Positions 8,567 to 18,765 of a stretch of DNA of 64,000 nucleotides are shown here, piece by piece. The notes beneath the pieces are model-generated. The model was not told the origin of the DNA, searched no databases, and saw only the letters and a program-made list of their open reading frames with translations. The stretch is from Anaerolineaceae bacterium (GTDB lineage Bacteria; Chloroflexota; Anaerolineae; Anaerolineales; Anaerolineaceae), in NCBI GenBank assembly GCA_016841365.1, contig JAENZI010000014.1, positions 1 through 64,000 of the forward strand, in the 5' to 3' direction. The translations under genes were made by a program, and so were the position numbers. Every line of letters begins with the position of its first letter. The stretch's first letter is position 1.

Positions 8567-10165
8567 TCATTCATCCCGCGTGATGGATGAACCGGACATG
8601 CCGTTCGGGCTGGCATTGACAATCTCTTCCCATCTTTGCAGATAGCCTTGATAGCGGTATTCGCCAGCATAAGCGCGCCAACCGCTGAGGACCAGCGGGA
8701 GAGGCTCGCTGACACCCACCCACTCACCGTTGAACTTGCGGGTGAAATGCAAGTGGGTGCCGCTGGCTTGGCCGCCCTCACAGGAGGGGTGCCCGACTGG
8801 TGCATCCTGGTCGAGCCAGGTGTTCAGTGCCACACGGCCTTCTTCAGCCATGTGTTGATAGACCAATACCCAGCCTGTGCCTTCATCCCCGTCGCCGTCC
8901 AGATCGATGGCAACCACACTCCGGATTGACCGAATGACCAGACCCGGTGCCGCTGCCGTGGCCCAACGGACGGAAACAGCGCAAGGGGGTTCGCCTGTGA
9001 TCGGGGCGAAGTCGAGTGCACCAAAGGGCGTGCCGGTTTGCCAGGCCATGTGAGGACCTCCGGTCAGGCTCCAGGTTTCACCAATCGGGAAAGGCAGAGT
9101 CAGGGTCGGCTGGGCTGCGGTGCTGAGCAGGTAGGGTTCAACCGCTTCAGCACGCGCCCAGTAATCGCCGAACATCGTCTGGTAGAAACTGAGGAATGAC
9201 TCCGCTCCGGAAAGATGTGTTTCCCACACAGGTTGGGTGTAAAGCGTCGCAAATAAGTGCATCAATCCCACGCTGCCGGCATTCAGACCGGGTGAAAGGC
9301 GTGCACTCCCTCCGCCAAAGAAGGTCAGGCGGGTGAAGGTGCCATCACGCCAGCCATAAAAACCCTGGGCGAGGAGTTTAGCCGTGATCATTAGTTCGTT
9401 ATATAAACCCGTGTCGGTGCCTGCCCCATACCCGATGGGATACGGGTTGTCCTGTGCGTCAGCAGGGTGCCCAAACACCCAGCCTGAGCGGTATTCCAGA
9501 AATGCCAGCAATAAGCGCGGGTTTGTGCTGGTTTCAAGAGCGACCCGCTGGACGATCTCAGGGCCGGCGAAGACCTCACCGCGGATGTCTTCCGTGTATT
9601 CCGCAAGAAAGCCGCCGGCGCTTTGGGCAAACACTGCGGCATCAAATCCACCAACGCTCGGGCCGTAAATCATTTCACTATCGGGTAATAACGGCACATG
9701 ATAAGGCAGCAGATCGCTGAGGATATCGGGTACTGTGATTTGAACACCCAGCGGCAGCAAACCTTCTTGTGGAAGTGGGCTGTCTGAAGCCATCTGGCTG
9801 ATATCCACAGCGAACCGCTGAGCGACCGCGTTGAGTGTGTCGCCCTGTTGTGTGGTGTAGACGATAAAACCATCTAAAAAGGTCAGCGGCGGGTTTTGTT
9901 GTTCTGGAACAGGAGCGGTGGATTCATCAGGTTGGAGGGTGGGCGTTGTGATTGTTTCAGGAACAGTTGTATTTTCTGCGAGCAGTTCGCTTGGATTGAG
10001 GATGCCAGCCACCTCTGTCATTTTCTGTTCTGAAAGAGGGACAGCAGTCGGCGTTGCCTGAGGGAAGTGGCAGCCGGAGAGTAAGGCAAGGATGATTAAG
10101 ACCATCAACACGATACTGATTTTTCGCAGATGGAGTCGTTTTTGAGTCTGATTTCGTTTGATCAT
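8567..10165 (-). CDS. LysM-domain lipoprotein with M23-like C-terminal domain
   Basis: Lipobox LLSGC, LysM motif YTTQQGDTLNAVAQRF, C-terminal VYQHM and GTHLHF. Confidence 0.8.
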   Translation of the reverse strand: MIKRNQTQKRLHLRKISIVLMVLIILALLSGCHFPQATPTAVPLSEQKMTEVAGILNPSELLAENTTVPETITTPTLQPDESTAPVPEQQNPPLTFLDGFIVYTTQQGDTLNAVAQRFAVDISQMASDSPLPQEGLLPLGVQITVPDILSDLLPYHVPLLPDSEMIYGPSVGGFDAAVFAQSAGGFLAEYTEDIRGEVFAGPEIVQRVALETSTNPRLLLAFLEYRSGWVFGHPADAQDNPYPIGYGAGTDTGLYNELMITAKLLAQGFYGWRDGTFTRLTFFGGGSARLSPGLNAGSVGLMHLFATLYTQPVWETHLSGAESFLSFYQTMFGDYWARAEAVEPYLLSTAAQPTLTLPFPIGETWSLTGGPHMAWQTGTPFGALDFAPITGEPPCAVSVRWATAAAPGLVIRSIRSVVAIDLDGDGDEGTGWVLVYQHMAEEGRVALNTWLDQDAPVGHPSCEGGQASGTHLHFTRKFNGEWVGVSEPLPLVLSGWRAYAGEYRYQGYLQRWEEIVNASPNGMSGSSITRDE

Positions 10166-10204
10166 GATCTTAATTTAAGACGTTCGTAGGATTGTTAAAG
10201 TTCC

Positions 10205-12484
10205 TCAGGGCATGTGGTAGTTGTAGAAGAAAATCGTAAAGATGCTCTGGTAGACCTCTGGGTTTTCATAATAATAGATGACCAATGCAAAGTCCTGGTC
10301 GGTGATGTCACCCAGGTTTGGGATGCCATCGCCGCCGATTTGCGATGCTGTGACCGTCAGTTCATGAGTCCCAGCAGGGAGGTTGTTGAGGAAAATGCCT
10401 TCGGTGTTATTCTTACCATCCGGTACACCACCAGCCAGTGAAAGGCCGTTCGCCCCGAAATAGTTGCCGAGATAGGTTTTAGCGTTTATTTTAAGTGAGA
10501 GATCTAAATCATTGACCCAAGCGGGTGTTATCCCGCCCAATCCATGACCGGGGGCATCTGTCCAGACCAGCATCACCCGCAACTGGTTAAAGGGATTGCT
10601 AACCGGGATATCCACAGACCATTGCTCCCCGGTGCTGTCAAACACGAAAGGCTGGTCATAGTAGGTGACGCTGTGTGCTGGGTCGAGCACTGCACCAGCA
10701 TCCAATCTTCCCCAACCCTGTTTTGAATCAAACGGGTGCCCGAGCGGGACGCCGTCCGCATCGTAATGCCCTGCCAGGTCCTCAGCGACCGGTAAGAAAG
10801 CCGCTTTGATCATTGCCGGGCTGGGATCTGCGCCCGTCAACCTGCGGTAGCGCTCAATGAAAAGCGCTGCTGCGCCTGATACGTTGGGTGAAGCCATACT
10901 GGTCCCGCCCATCAGCGTGTATGAAGCCCCAGGCTGTGTTGAATCGACATAATATCCCGGTGCGACCAGGTGCGGGATCTTGCGCCCATCCAGGGCGGGG
11001 CCGTGTGCTGAGTTGGCAGAGATATCATCGATGTTGGAGAGTTGATCGCCGTACGAATTTTGTAGATAGGTTGAGCCGATGGTAAAAGTGTTCTTAGCCT
11101 CGTCAGGCGTTCCCTGAGTAGAAACCCCGCCATACCCGTTCATAATCGAGAGGATGTAAGATAGAGATTGATTGCCGGGTTGTAAGGGGTCAGCATCACG
11201 CACACCGATATCGACCAGGCGCGTGTCGGCATCATATCCCAGGGGTGTTGCCGAAGGTCCCCAACTGTTTCCTGAAATCAAGGCACCGTTTTGAGAGGAC
11301 TGGGTCATAAGGGTCAGCATCCCATCTGGTTGCTGGTAGGTGGGGTTGTAGACCTGTTCAATCAGATTAGCTCCCGGCGCCATCCCCAACCCGCGCAGAA
11401 AACCGTTCAGGTCGCGTGTGCCTGATGAGCCGTCGCCAGCCATGATGCCGGCGGTGTGGGTTCCGTGGTTGCTGATCGCCCCGCCGCCGCAGGTGCTCCC
11501 AATACAGGGCAGCATCCGATTGATGAGGTCTGGATGGGATTGGTCGATCCCGCTATCCACATTGGCAATTATTACACCTTCGCCCGAAAGGTTCAGCCTG
11601 GAGAGCCAATTCAGGTAACCTGGGTAGGCTCGATTAGAGAGATCATAATTGCCTGCATTGATCTGATTGCTCAGTTCACCCCGGTCGCCGCCATCGGTAG
11701 GCACGGGTTGTAAACTGTAAACGCCGGGCAGTGACGCTGCAGCCAGAAGCTGATCACCTGGGATGTAGAACGTCAGCAGATCAAAGGCGGGGTCAGCGCC
11801 GGATACTGTCTCAATTTGATTAGCGCCTAATGTGTGCAGACTATCCAGCGTCGATTGCAGTCCGGCTGCCGGGTAGAACAGGGCGCGTACCAGGATTTGA
11901 TCACTGCTGAGCAGGCGGTTTTGCGGCTGGACGGCATACGCTGGCAGAAAATCACCCGCCCAACGGATGAAGTCTTGAGAGGAAATACTGTGCAGTTGCG
12001 TAGTATCCGCCCACACCACATAGGTGAAGGGGTGAATGTATTGGATAATACGCACACCCTGATCTTCCAATGATTGCAGCCAGGCTTGCATTGTTGGCCC
12101 AAAGAACTGCACCAGGTGCAAGCTGCCAACGGGGGATTGAGCCGGTTGATCCCAGCCGGTAGTGAATGAGGGGGGTATTTCCAGGGGGTCAAAAGACTGC
12201 CCGCCCAGCGTGAGGGTGTAGGGGTTGTCGATTGCCGAATAAGTGATTCCAGCCTGATCCAATTCTGCCAGCTTATCCGCTGTTGTTGTGCTCCACAAAA
12301 AACTGCCATAATCGATCCAGGGCTGGCTGACGGAAAGCGATTGGATCAGACTGGTGTTGTCACTGGCAGGAATACGCACGCCGACCTGCTGTGCGCTGCC
12401 AAAGGCGGGTGTGGATGCCCACGGCAAACATAACAGGAACAGGACGCTGAGCATTAATTGAAGGCATTTACGCTGCATGGTCAC
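10205..12484 (-). CDS. Secreted S8 (subtilisin-like) serine peptidase
   Basis: Signal peptide; catalytic blocks VIIANVDSGID, NHGTHTAGIMAGDG, GGTSMASPNVSGAAAL. Confidence 0.92.
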   Translation of the reverse strand: MTMQRKCLQLMLSVLFLLCLPWASTPAFGSAQQVGVRIPASDNTSLIQSLSVSQPWIDYGSFLWSTTTADKLAELDQAGITYSAIDNPYTLTLGGQSFDPLEIPPSFTTGWDQPAQSPVGSLHLVQFFGPTMQAWLQSLEDQGVRIIQYIHPFTYVVWADTTQLHSISSQDFIRWAGDFLPAYAVQPQNRLLSSDQILVRALFYPAAGLQSTLDSLHTLGANQIETVSGADPAFDLLTFYIPGDQLLAAASLPGVYSLQPVPTDGGDRGELSNQINAGNYDLSNRAYPGYLNWLSRLNLSGEGVIIANVDSGIDQSHPDLINRMLPCIGSTCGGGAISNHGTHTAGIMAGDGSSGTRDLNGFLRGLGMAPGANLIEQVYNPTYQQPDGMLTLMTQSSQNGALISGNSWGPSATPLGYDADTRLVDIGVRDADPLQPGNQSLSYILSIMNGYGGVSTQGTPDEAKNTFTIGSTYLQNSYGDQLSNIDDISANSAHGPALDGRKIPHLVAPGYYVDSTQPGASYTLMGGTSMASPNVSGAAALFIERYRRLTGADPSPAMIKAAFLPVAEDLAGHYDADGVPLGHPFDSKQGWGRLDAGAVLDPAHSVTYYDQPFVFDSTGEQWSVDIPVSNPFNQLRVMLVWTDAPGHGLGGITPAWVNDLDLSLKINAKTYLGNYFGANGLSLAGGVPDGKNNTEGIFLNNLPAGTHELTVTASQIGGDGIPNLGDITDQDFALVIYYYENPEVYQSIFTIFFYNYHMP

Positions 12485-12572
12485 TCATTTTTGTTTAATC
12501 AGTCTGGGATTAATTGTACATGCAGACGGATGGTTTCACAACAACATGAATCTGTGGGTTGGAATGATTGGC

Positions 12573-13364
12573 TTAGCTGGATGCGCTGGCATATTTCATT
12601 AAACCGCGCCTGAACAGCCAAGACGCACCAGCTAGTGTAGCCAGGGAAAAGATCAGGGTGATGGCCATCATGGCGGGCGAGAGGGTGCCAGATAGCGCCT
12701 GCGCAGGGATGGTCGTCATCAGCCCGACGGGGATGATCCACGTCAGGATCAGGCGCAGCCAGTCCGGATAGAGCCCGACAGGGTAGCGTGCCAACTGAAA
12801 GAGGTCATTGATGATCCAGGTGAATAGAAACCCCGAATTCCAGAAGACCAGGGCAGAGAATGCCAATAGGGATGAATAGAGCAGGATGACGCTTGCCAGC
12901 AGCATGAGCAAGAAGGAGAGCAGGATGCCCAACGATAGCGTTTCACCCAGCAGGATGATGGCATAGATCAGAACGCCCAAAGCCAGCACAACATCAAATA
13001 GCGCATAGATCCGCCAGTTTCGAAAACTGACCAGGAATTGTTTATCAACCGGGCGCAGCATGGTGAAATCAAAAGTGCCCTGCCAGATCTCGCCATCCAT
13101 ACCCGCCACAGATTCGAGGCTGGGGCTGATAAACAGCCCGCGCAAGCCGCCTAAGAGCAGATAAATGCCAAGCAGGGCTAAAGTGCCGGGTAAAGACCAG
13201 CCATTGATCGTTTCGACCTGGTTGAAGATCACTACAAGGCTCAGCACACCCGTGCCCAGCGAAAGGAAAGAATTCAGCAGGCGGATAAAAAAGTTTGAGC
13301 GGTATGCCAATTCAGCCTGCGTTGAGACTTTGAAGAAGGACGCAATCAGTTTGAGATGGCGCAT
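12573..13364 (-). CDS. ABC-2 family permease
   Basis: Multiple TM helices; part of a three-gene ABC cluster. Confidence 0.8.
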   Translation of the reverse strand: MRHLKLIASFFKVSTQAELAYRSNFFIRLLNSFLSLGTGVLSLVVIFNQVETINGWSLPGTLALLGIYLLLGGLRGLFISPSLESVAGMDGEIWQGTFDFTMLRPVDKQFLVSFRNWRIYALFDVVLALGVLIYAIILLGETLSLGILLSFLLMLLASVILLYSSLLAFSALVFWNSGFLFTWIINDLFQLARYPVGLYPDWLRLILTWIIPVGLMTTIPAQALSGTLSPAMMAITLIFSLATLAGASWLFRRGLMKYASASS

Positions 13365-13367
13365 GGC

Positions 13368-14159
13368 TTAACCTCCGATAGCTTCATAGTGGCGCACACC
13401 CCGCGTCCACACCAGCCGGTAGAGTATGAATGCGACGACGGTCCAACCCGCCTGATAGGCAAACCCCACCAAAATCTCCCTCGTTGTCAGTTGCCCAACA
13501 AGGACTTCGACCGGGAAGGCAGACATATAGCGGAAAGGCAAAATCTGGGCGATGGACCTCATCCACGCTGGCAGCAGCGCGATCGGTGCCAGGTGGCCGC
13601 CAAACAGGAAGATGAACGAATCCTGCAGGGCAAGCAAGGAATCTGCCCTGGTAGCCCAAAATGCCAGCAGCGCCAACCAGTATCCCCAAAAGAACCTGAG
13701 CGCCCACGCAGCCAACACAGCGGGAATAAAGAGCAATCCCTGTGACCAGGTCAGGTTAAAACGCGGCTGAATGATGATCGCAAGCAGGGCTGTGATGGGA
13801 ATCGAAAAGAGCATGAAGACGACCTTGCCGGCGATTTCGGAAGACAGGCTATGGTAGAGCGGAGACATAGGTTGTAACAGCCAGCGGTTGATTTGCCCGT
13901 AACGAATGTTATCGCCCACCGTCCAGTTGCTGATGGAATAGGTGAGCTGGTTTACCAAAATCAAAACCAGGTAATAACCTGCCAAGGATTCCTGTGTCAG
14001 CCCGGCAAGGGATCCTTCGCCAGCGGCGGCAGACCAGATGAACAGGTAAACCAGCAATGGCAGCATCCAGCCAAAAGCCAGCAGGAAAAAGAAGCCGCGA
14101 TGCTGCAACCAGGATTGCCAGGTGTTTTTGATCAGTGCCCATCCGCCTTTGTGGTTCAT
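13368..14159 (-). CDS. ABC-2 family permease
   Basis: Multiple TM helices; start overlaps the stop of the upstream ATPase gene. Confidence 0.8.
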   Translation of the reverse strand: MNHKGGWALIKNTWQSWLQHRGFFFLLAFGWMLPLLVYLFIWSAAAGEGSLAGLTQESLAGYYLVLILVNQLTYSISNWTVGDNIRYGQINRWLLQPMSPLYHSLSSEIAGKVVFMLFSIPITALLAIIIQPRFNLTWSQGLLFIPAVLAAWALRFFWGYWLALLAFWATRADSLLALQDSFIFLFGGHLAPIALLPAWMRSIAQILPFRYMSAFPVEVLVGQLTTREILVGFAYQAGWTVVAFILYRLVWTRGVRHYEAIGG

Positions 14160-15154
14160 ACGCTCCCCTCCTCGTAAATCTGGTCGATGACGGCTTCAAT
14201 TGGGGGGTCTTCGACGGTCAAATCAGCCACAGGGAATTGTTCGAGCAGTGTCGCAGTCACCTGTGGAATCTCTTGACGAGGAATCCGCAGGACATGGTGC
14301 CCCTGCTCTGAAGGCAGTTCCTCGACGCTGGAGAATTGGGAGATAAATTCGGAAAAATTATCAATTGGGCTGGCAAACTGAATTTTGATCAATTTGAAGG
14401 GTGCCAGGCTTTTTGCCAGCGTATCCAGATCGCCGTCATAGATCAGCTCGCCATGATGGATCAGGATCACCCGGGGGCACAAGGCTGTGACATCTGCCAT
14501 GTAGTGGCTTGTGAGGATCACGGTGACCGCATGGGTGTCATTGTATTTCTTGAGAAAAGTGCGCAATCGGCGCTGCATGGCGATATCCAAACCAAGCGTT
14601 GGTTCATCCAAGAACATCACATCGGGTTGGTAAAGCAGCCCTGCGACCAGTTCACATTTCATCCGTTCACCCAGGGAAAGATTTCGGACGGGCTTTTTGA
14701 GGAGTGCTTCCATGTCGAGCAGTGCGATCAGCTCATCCAGAGTCTGTTGATAGGCCTGCTGCGGAACGCGGTAGATTTCTGATAGCACTTTGAAGCTGTC
14801 CAACGGGGGAATATCCCAGTTCATCGCACTGCGGTTGCCCATCACCATACTGATGCGGCGCAGGTAATCTGGTTGCCGCTTCCACGGGATAAAACCTGCC
14901 ACGGTTGCCTCCCCCGAGGTAGGGTAAAGCAAACCGGAGAGCATTTTGAGAGTCGTGGTTTTGCCAGCGCCGTTTGGGCCAATCAACCCGACCATTTCAC
15001 CGGTATCAATGGAGAGATGGATGCTTTTCACCGCTTCGACCTCGCGGAATTGGGGCTTAACCAGGCTTTTAATGGACGCCCCTAACCCTGGGGCACGTTC
15101 AGGGACAGTGTAGTTTTTGGTCAGGTTTCGAACCTGGATCATGGGTTGGTTCAT
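14156..15154 (-). CDS. ABC transporter ATP-binding protein
   Basis: Walker A GPNGAGKTTTLK, signature LSLGERMK, Walker B VMFLDEPTLGLD. Confidence 0.93.
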   Translation of the reverse strand: MNQPMIQVRNLTKNYTVPERAPGLGASIKSLVKPQFREVEAVKSIHLSIDTGEMVGLIGPNGAGKTTTLKMLSGLLYPTSGEATVAGFIPWKRQPDYLRRISMVMGNRSAMNWDIPPLDSFKVLSEIYRVPQQAYQQTLDELIALLDMEALLKKPVRNLSLGERMKCELVAGLLYQPDVMFLDEPTLGLDIAMQRRLRTFLKKYNDTHAVTVILTSHYMADVTALCPRVILIHHGELIYDGDLDTLAKSLAPFKLIKIQFASPIDNFSEFISQFSSVEELPSEQGHHVLRIPRQEIPQVTATLLEQFPVADLTVEDPPIEAVIDQIYEEGSV

Positions 15155-15345
15155 GCTGTTCCTCTTTTATTTTTAAGCGGCGTTATTCATGAGCAGATGG
15201 TCAAATTGCAGAGTCTGTTGAGATCAATATTCAATTTTTGGTGTACCTGATGAGCTATTATAAAAGTAAATTACTTTATGCGCGGCTGGATTATCCGTGC
15301 TGGACGATCAATTGTAACAGATTTTACTCTATGTTTTGATAGATT

Positions 15346-16659
15346 TTACTGTGTTGCGCAGGCGATGCAAGGATCGAAGGCGCGCACGACCCTGCCAACC
15401 GCTTTTTCCAATTCCAGGTTGATCCCTTGCGGTGAGACATACCGTTCGCCAGCCACCTTCAGAGCCCTTTCGATTGCCAGCATGTTGTGAGTGGTAGGGA
15501 TGATGAATTCAGCGTCTTCGATCAACCCGTCTTTGACCTTGTAATGGTGGATCAGGGGGCCGCGTGGCGCTTCAACCAGTCCGAAGCCTTCGCCATCCTT
15601 TACCGAGTAGGGCACAGCCGTGTCCTCATAGTCCAGATCATTTGAGAGCATTTCGATCGCCCGTTCAAAGGCATACACCAGCTCAATCCCGCGGCACAGG
15701 TCGAACAGCAGGATTGGGTGCGCGGGTTTGCCAAAACTCTGATTCAGTTTTTGCATGTAGCCATCCGCCAACGGTGTTCCCATGGCAAGAGCCAGGTTGA
15801 TCCTTGCCAGGCTATTGGCACGCATCACCTGACCTTCGTAGCTGGACTGTCCGGCATAGCTATATTCGGTCTCTTCATAGGACAGGTAGTTGCGAAAAAG
15901 CCTGGGCGGGAAGCTGGCGCGTTCGGTGCCATTTGGTCCCAAAACCCGGATCTCTTGGCTGTTGAATGCCGGCCGGTTGCGTCCGGTTGAGGCGATGTAG
16001 TACGCAGGCTGGTCATCCCCCCAGGTGCCGATGCGTTCTCTCATCGCCATGGACATCTCCCAGTATTCATCAAACAACGTACAGGCGATCGGGAGTATCT
16101 CTTGTAGTTCTGCCAGCATCTGTTCGGCAGGTTCTTTCTTGATGCCGCTGGTCACACCGCCCACGACTGCTTTAATGGGGTGGATGAATTGCCCGCCTGC
16201 GAGGGTGATCAGTTTCGTGCCCATTTGGCGCACTTTTAGGGCCCGCTGTGCCAGGCTAAGCTGCTGCTCAGGGTCCGCTTCGGATTCATCCATGTGGAAG
16301 ATACTGCTGGCACCCACCCGGTCTGGCATGGTAAATATAAACAATGAGGTAGCCTGGTTCTGTATGAGCTGTCCGAGCAGTAATAATTCGCGGATATCGT
16401 TTGCCAATTGCGGCGGTTCAACCTCAAAGATATCCTCCAGTGCTTTGACGGAGGCGACATGGTGGGCTGTGGAACACACACCGCAGATGCGCGGAACGAT
16501 GACCGGCATTTGTTCTGCCGGCGTACCCAGCATGAAGTATCTGAATCCGCGCATCTCAATCGCCTGGAATTGGGCGGAGACAACTTTCCCATCCAATACT
16601 TCCATTTCAACACGGGCGTGACCTTCGATTCGGCTGAGGGGAAATCGTAGAGTGGTCAT
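15346..16659 (-). CDS. [NiFe] hydrogenase large subunit (group 3-like)
   Basis: RIEGHARVEM, RICGVCSTAHH and C-terminal DPCIACATQ. Confidence 0.9.
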   Translation of the reverse strand: MTTLRFPLSRIEGHARVEMEVLDGKVVSAQFQAIEMRGFRYFMLGTPAEQMPVIVPRICGVCSTAHHVASVKALEDIFEVEPPQLANDIRELLLLGQLIQNQATSLFIFTMPDRVGASSIFHMDESEADPEQQLSLAQRALKVRQMGTKLITLAGGQFIHPIKAVVGGVTSGIKKEPAEQMLAELQEILPIACTLFDEYWEMSMAMRERIGTWGDDQPAYYIASTGRNRPAFNSQEIRVLGPNGTERASFPPRLFRNYLSYEETEYSYAGQSSYEGQVMRANSLARINLALAMGTPLADGYMQKLNQSFGKPAHPILLFDLCRGIELVYAFERAIEMLSNDLDYEDTAVPYSVKDGEGFGLVEAPRGPLIHHYKVKDGLIEDAEFIIPTTHNMLAIERALKVAGERYVSPQGINLELEKAVGRVVRAFDPCIACATQ

Positions 16660-17528
16660 TAGAGTATTTTCTCCTTTGGACGGGCGGGTCGGTTCCCGTT
16701 CATATAATCCGTAAATTGAAACAGGAATAAGGATAGTTGAGGGGAGTGCAGGGCTTCGTTGATCTCCTCAGGCGGAATATCCGTCAGACGTTCAAACACG
16801 CTTTGCACCCGGTCGAACCACACCTGTGATTCCTTTTCGATATAGGCATCCGATGGTCCTCGGCATCCCACGCAGGGATGCCCGGGACGGGTGCAAATGG
16901 CGCGGCAGCCGCCGCGTGTGGATGAGCCGACGCAAAGATATCCCTGGTTGATCAGGCAGATGTCGGGCAGCACTTCACCCTGTTGAAAACCGAGCAAATG
17001 TTTGGGTCGCATGTCTTTGAGTTTCTTCCGGCCGCACTCCTGGCAAACAATACTGCTGGCTTCAAAGTCTTCGGGTCCGGTCAGCGCTGCCATGAAAAGC
17101 TCGGGCGTGGGCGGGCAGCCGGGCAGGTACAGGTCAACATCCACAAAGGCATCGATTGGCTGGCTTTTGGGCAGCAGGTGAGGCAGGTGGTGACGGTTGG
17201 CCTGCGCCATAAACATCTGGCGCACTTCATCACGGTCGCCTAAATTGGCGACTCCGCCAGAAATGGCACAGGTGCCTACGGCGACCACCTTTTTTGCGAT
17301 CTGTGCTGAACGCCTGAGGTTCCAGATGTCTTCATCGTTGCGCACACCGCCGCTGACCAGCAGGATCTCGGTATCTTTCGGTACGGCGTGTGTGGAGACC
17401 ACCAGTGGCATATACACCAACTGGTATTGCTCCACCCATTCACTGGCGTTAAGCAATGATACTTCGCAGCCGGCACAGCCTGAGAGCTGCAAAACGGCGA
17501 ATCGGGGAAGAGAGGGTTTGGAAGACAT
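16659..17528 (-). CDS. [NiFe] hydrogenase small subunit
   Basis: LSGCAGCEVSLL, GTCAISGGVANL, LPGCPPTPELF and multiple C-terminal Cys motifs; TAATG overlap with the large subunit. Confidence 0.9.
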   Translation of the reverse strand: MSSKPSLPRFAVLQLSGCAGCEVSLLNASEWVEQYQLVYMPLVVSTHAVPKDTEILLVSGGVRNDEDIWNLRRSAQIAKKVVAVGTCAISGGVANLGDRDEVRQMFMAQANRHHLPHLLPKSQPIDAFVDVDLYLPGCPPTPELFMAALTGPEDFEASSIVCQECGRKKLKDMRPKHLLGFQQGEVLPDICLINQGYLCVGSSTRGGCRAICTRPGHPCVGCRGPSDAYIEKESQVWFDRVQSVFERLTDIPPEEINEALHSPQLSLFLFQFTDYMNGNRPARPKEKIL

Positions 17529-17727
17529 GACTGCCCGGACCTTTCTGGCTTTGTGGGGGATATCCGGTTTCTAATCAGTAGTGATTTGAAACCGTCACGA
17601 TTCCTATGACCTAATTTTACATCAAAGTATTCCATTTCTGACTGAGGTGTTAATGATGACTGCAATTTTGGAGTGCATTATGGTATCCTTCAATTTGGAA
17701 TTTTCTAAAAATACAAAAGGATTGTAT

Positions 17728-18519
17728 ATGAAGCCGACATTGGATTTTGTAAAAACGATAACTGGGCAAGCTGGTGAAATTTTGCTGAGTTTCGTCGGTG
17801 AAGAGATGGGCGTGCGGCATAAGAGCCGCCGGGATTTGGTGACCCTGGCGGATCACGCCGCTGAAGCATACCTGATTGATACGATCCGCAAGGCGTTCCC
17901 AGATCACGCCATTAACGCTGAGGAATCGGGTGAGTTGGAGGGCGCTGTAGCGCACCGGTGGTTCATTGACCCCCTGGATGGTACATTAAATTTTGCTCAC
18001 GGCTTGCCGATCTATTGTGTTTCGGTGGCTTATGCCTACCAGGGTGAGATTGAGCTGGGTGTGGTCTATGACCCAGTGCGCAAAGAGTTTTTCAGCGCTG
18101 AGCGCGGCAGCGGTGCCTGGTTGAACGGTCAGCCCATCCATGTCTCTGAGCGTGAGGATCTAATCGAATGTATGCTGGCAACAGGTTTTCCGGGGGATGA
18201 TTGGGGCTCTGTTGGCGATAACATGGAAAATTTTAACCAGATCAGCCAGGAAGTTCAAACTGTGCGGCGCTTGGGTTCGGCTGCTTTGGATATTGTGTAT
18301 GTGGCTGCCGGCAGGCTGGATGGCTTTTGGTCAATCAAGATTCATCAATGGGATGTGGCTGCAGGCGGTTTGATTGTGCGTGAGGCAGGGGGCGTTGTGA
18401 CGGATATGTTTGGTGATGCGGATTACATGAAAAAGCCGGTGACCTTTGTGTGTGCTAACCCGTTCATTCAGCCGAAAATGCTGGCGATGCTGGCAGGTGT
18501 GCGCCAAGACAACCATTAG
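17728..18519 (+). CDS. Inositol monophosphatase family protein
   Basis: INAEESGE, WFIDPLDGTLNFAHG and IHQWDVAAGGLIVREAGG motifs. Confidence 0.93.
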   Translation: MKPTLDFVKTITGQAGEILLSFVGEEMGVRHKSRRDLVTLADHAAEAYLIDTIRKAFPDHAINAEESGELEGAVAHRWFIDPLDGTLNFAHGLPIYCVSVAYAYQGEIELGVVYDPVRKEFFSAERGSGAWLNGQPIHVSEREDLIECMLATGFPGDDWGSVGDNMENFNQISQEVQTVRRLGSAALDIVYVAAGRLDGFWSIKIHQWDVAAGGLIVREAGGVVTDMFGDADYMKKPVTFVCANPFIQPKMLAMLAGVRQDNH

Positions 18520-18541
18520 GTTCGATCGGAATATTAAATTA

Positions 18542-18576
18542 AAAACCGCTGTTCTTTGAAAATGAACAGCGGTTTT
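18542..18576. terminator. Bidirectional intrinsic terminator
   Basis: AAAACCGCTGTTC-TTTGAAAAT-GAACAGCGGTTTT, 13-bp perfect stem flanked by A and T runs. Confidence 0.9.
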
Positions 18577-18591
18577 GTGTTTGTTAGCCGA

Positions 18592-18765
18592 TTAGCGTCG
18601 GTATTCAACCGGGTGGGCAACGTAGTAAGAGGTCGCCTGGACGGCAACCGGTACGGCTAATTGCCGATCTGCACCAGGGGAAAACTGGATCACAGCCTCG
18701 ATAATTGTGGATACAATGTTATTGATTAGCCGGCTGATCGCCGATGAATTTGCATTTGTTTTCAT
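18592..18765 (-). CDS. Small hypothetical protein, 57 aa (absent from the ORF track)
   Basis: MKTNANSSAISRLINNIVSTIIEAVIQFSPGADRQLAVPVAVQATSYYVAHPVEYRR*; SD AAAGGAG-N6-ATG. Confidence 0.65.
   Translation of the reverse strand: MKTNANSSAISRLINNIVSTIIEAVIQFSPGADRQLAVPVAVQATSYYVAHPVEYRR

Noticed and set aside
8567-9060. M23-like domain of the LysM lipoprotein called catalytically dead because the first HxxxD motif looks altered (GTPFGALDF)
   Set aside because: A nearby His (TGGPH) may serve as ligand, and QHM and THLHF are intact; cannot be decided without alignment.
16659-17528. QLSLF pentapeptide near the hydrogenase small-subunit C-terminus (HSPQLSLFLFQF), a textbook clamp motif
   Set aside because: Context is a hydrophobic helical region of a metabolic enzyme; most likely coincidence.
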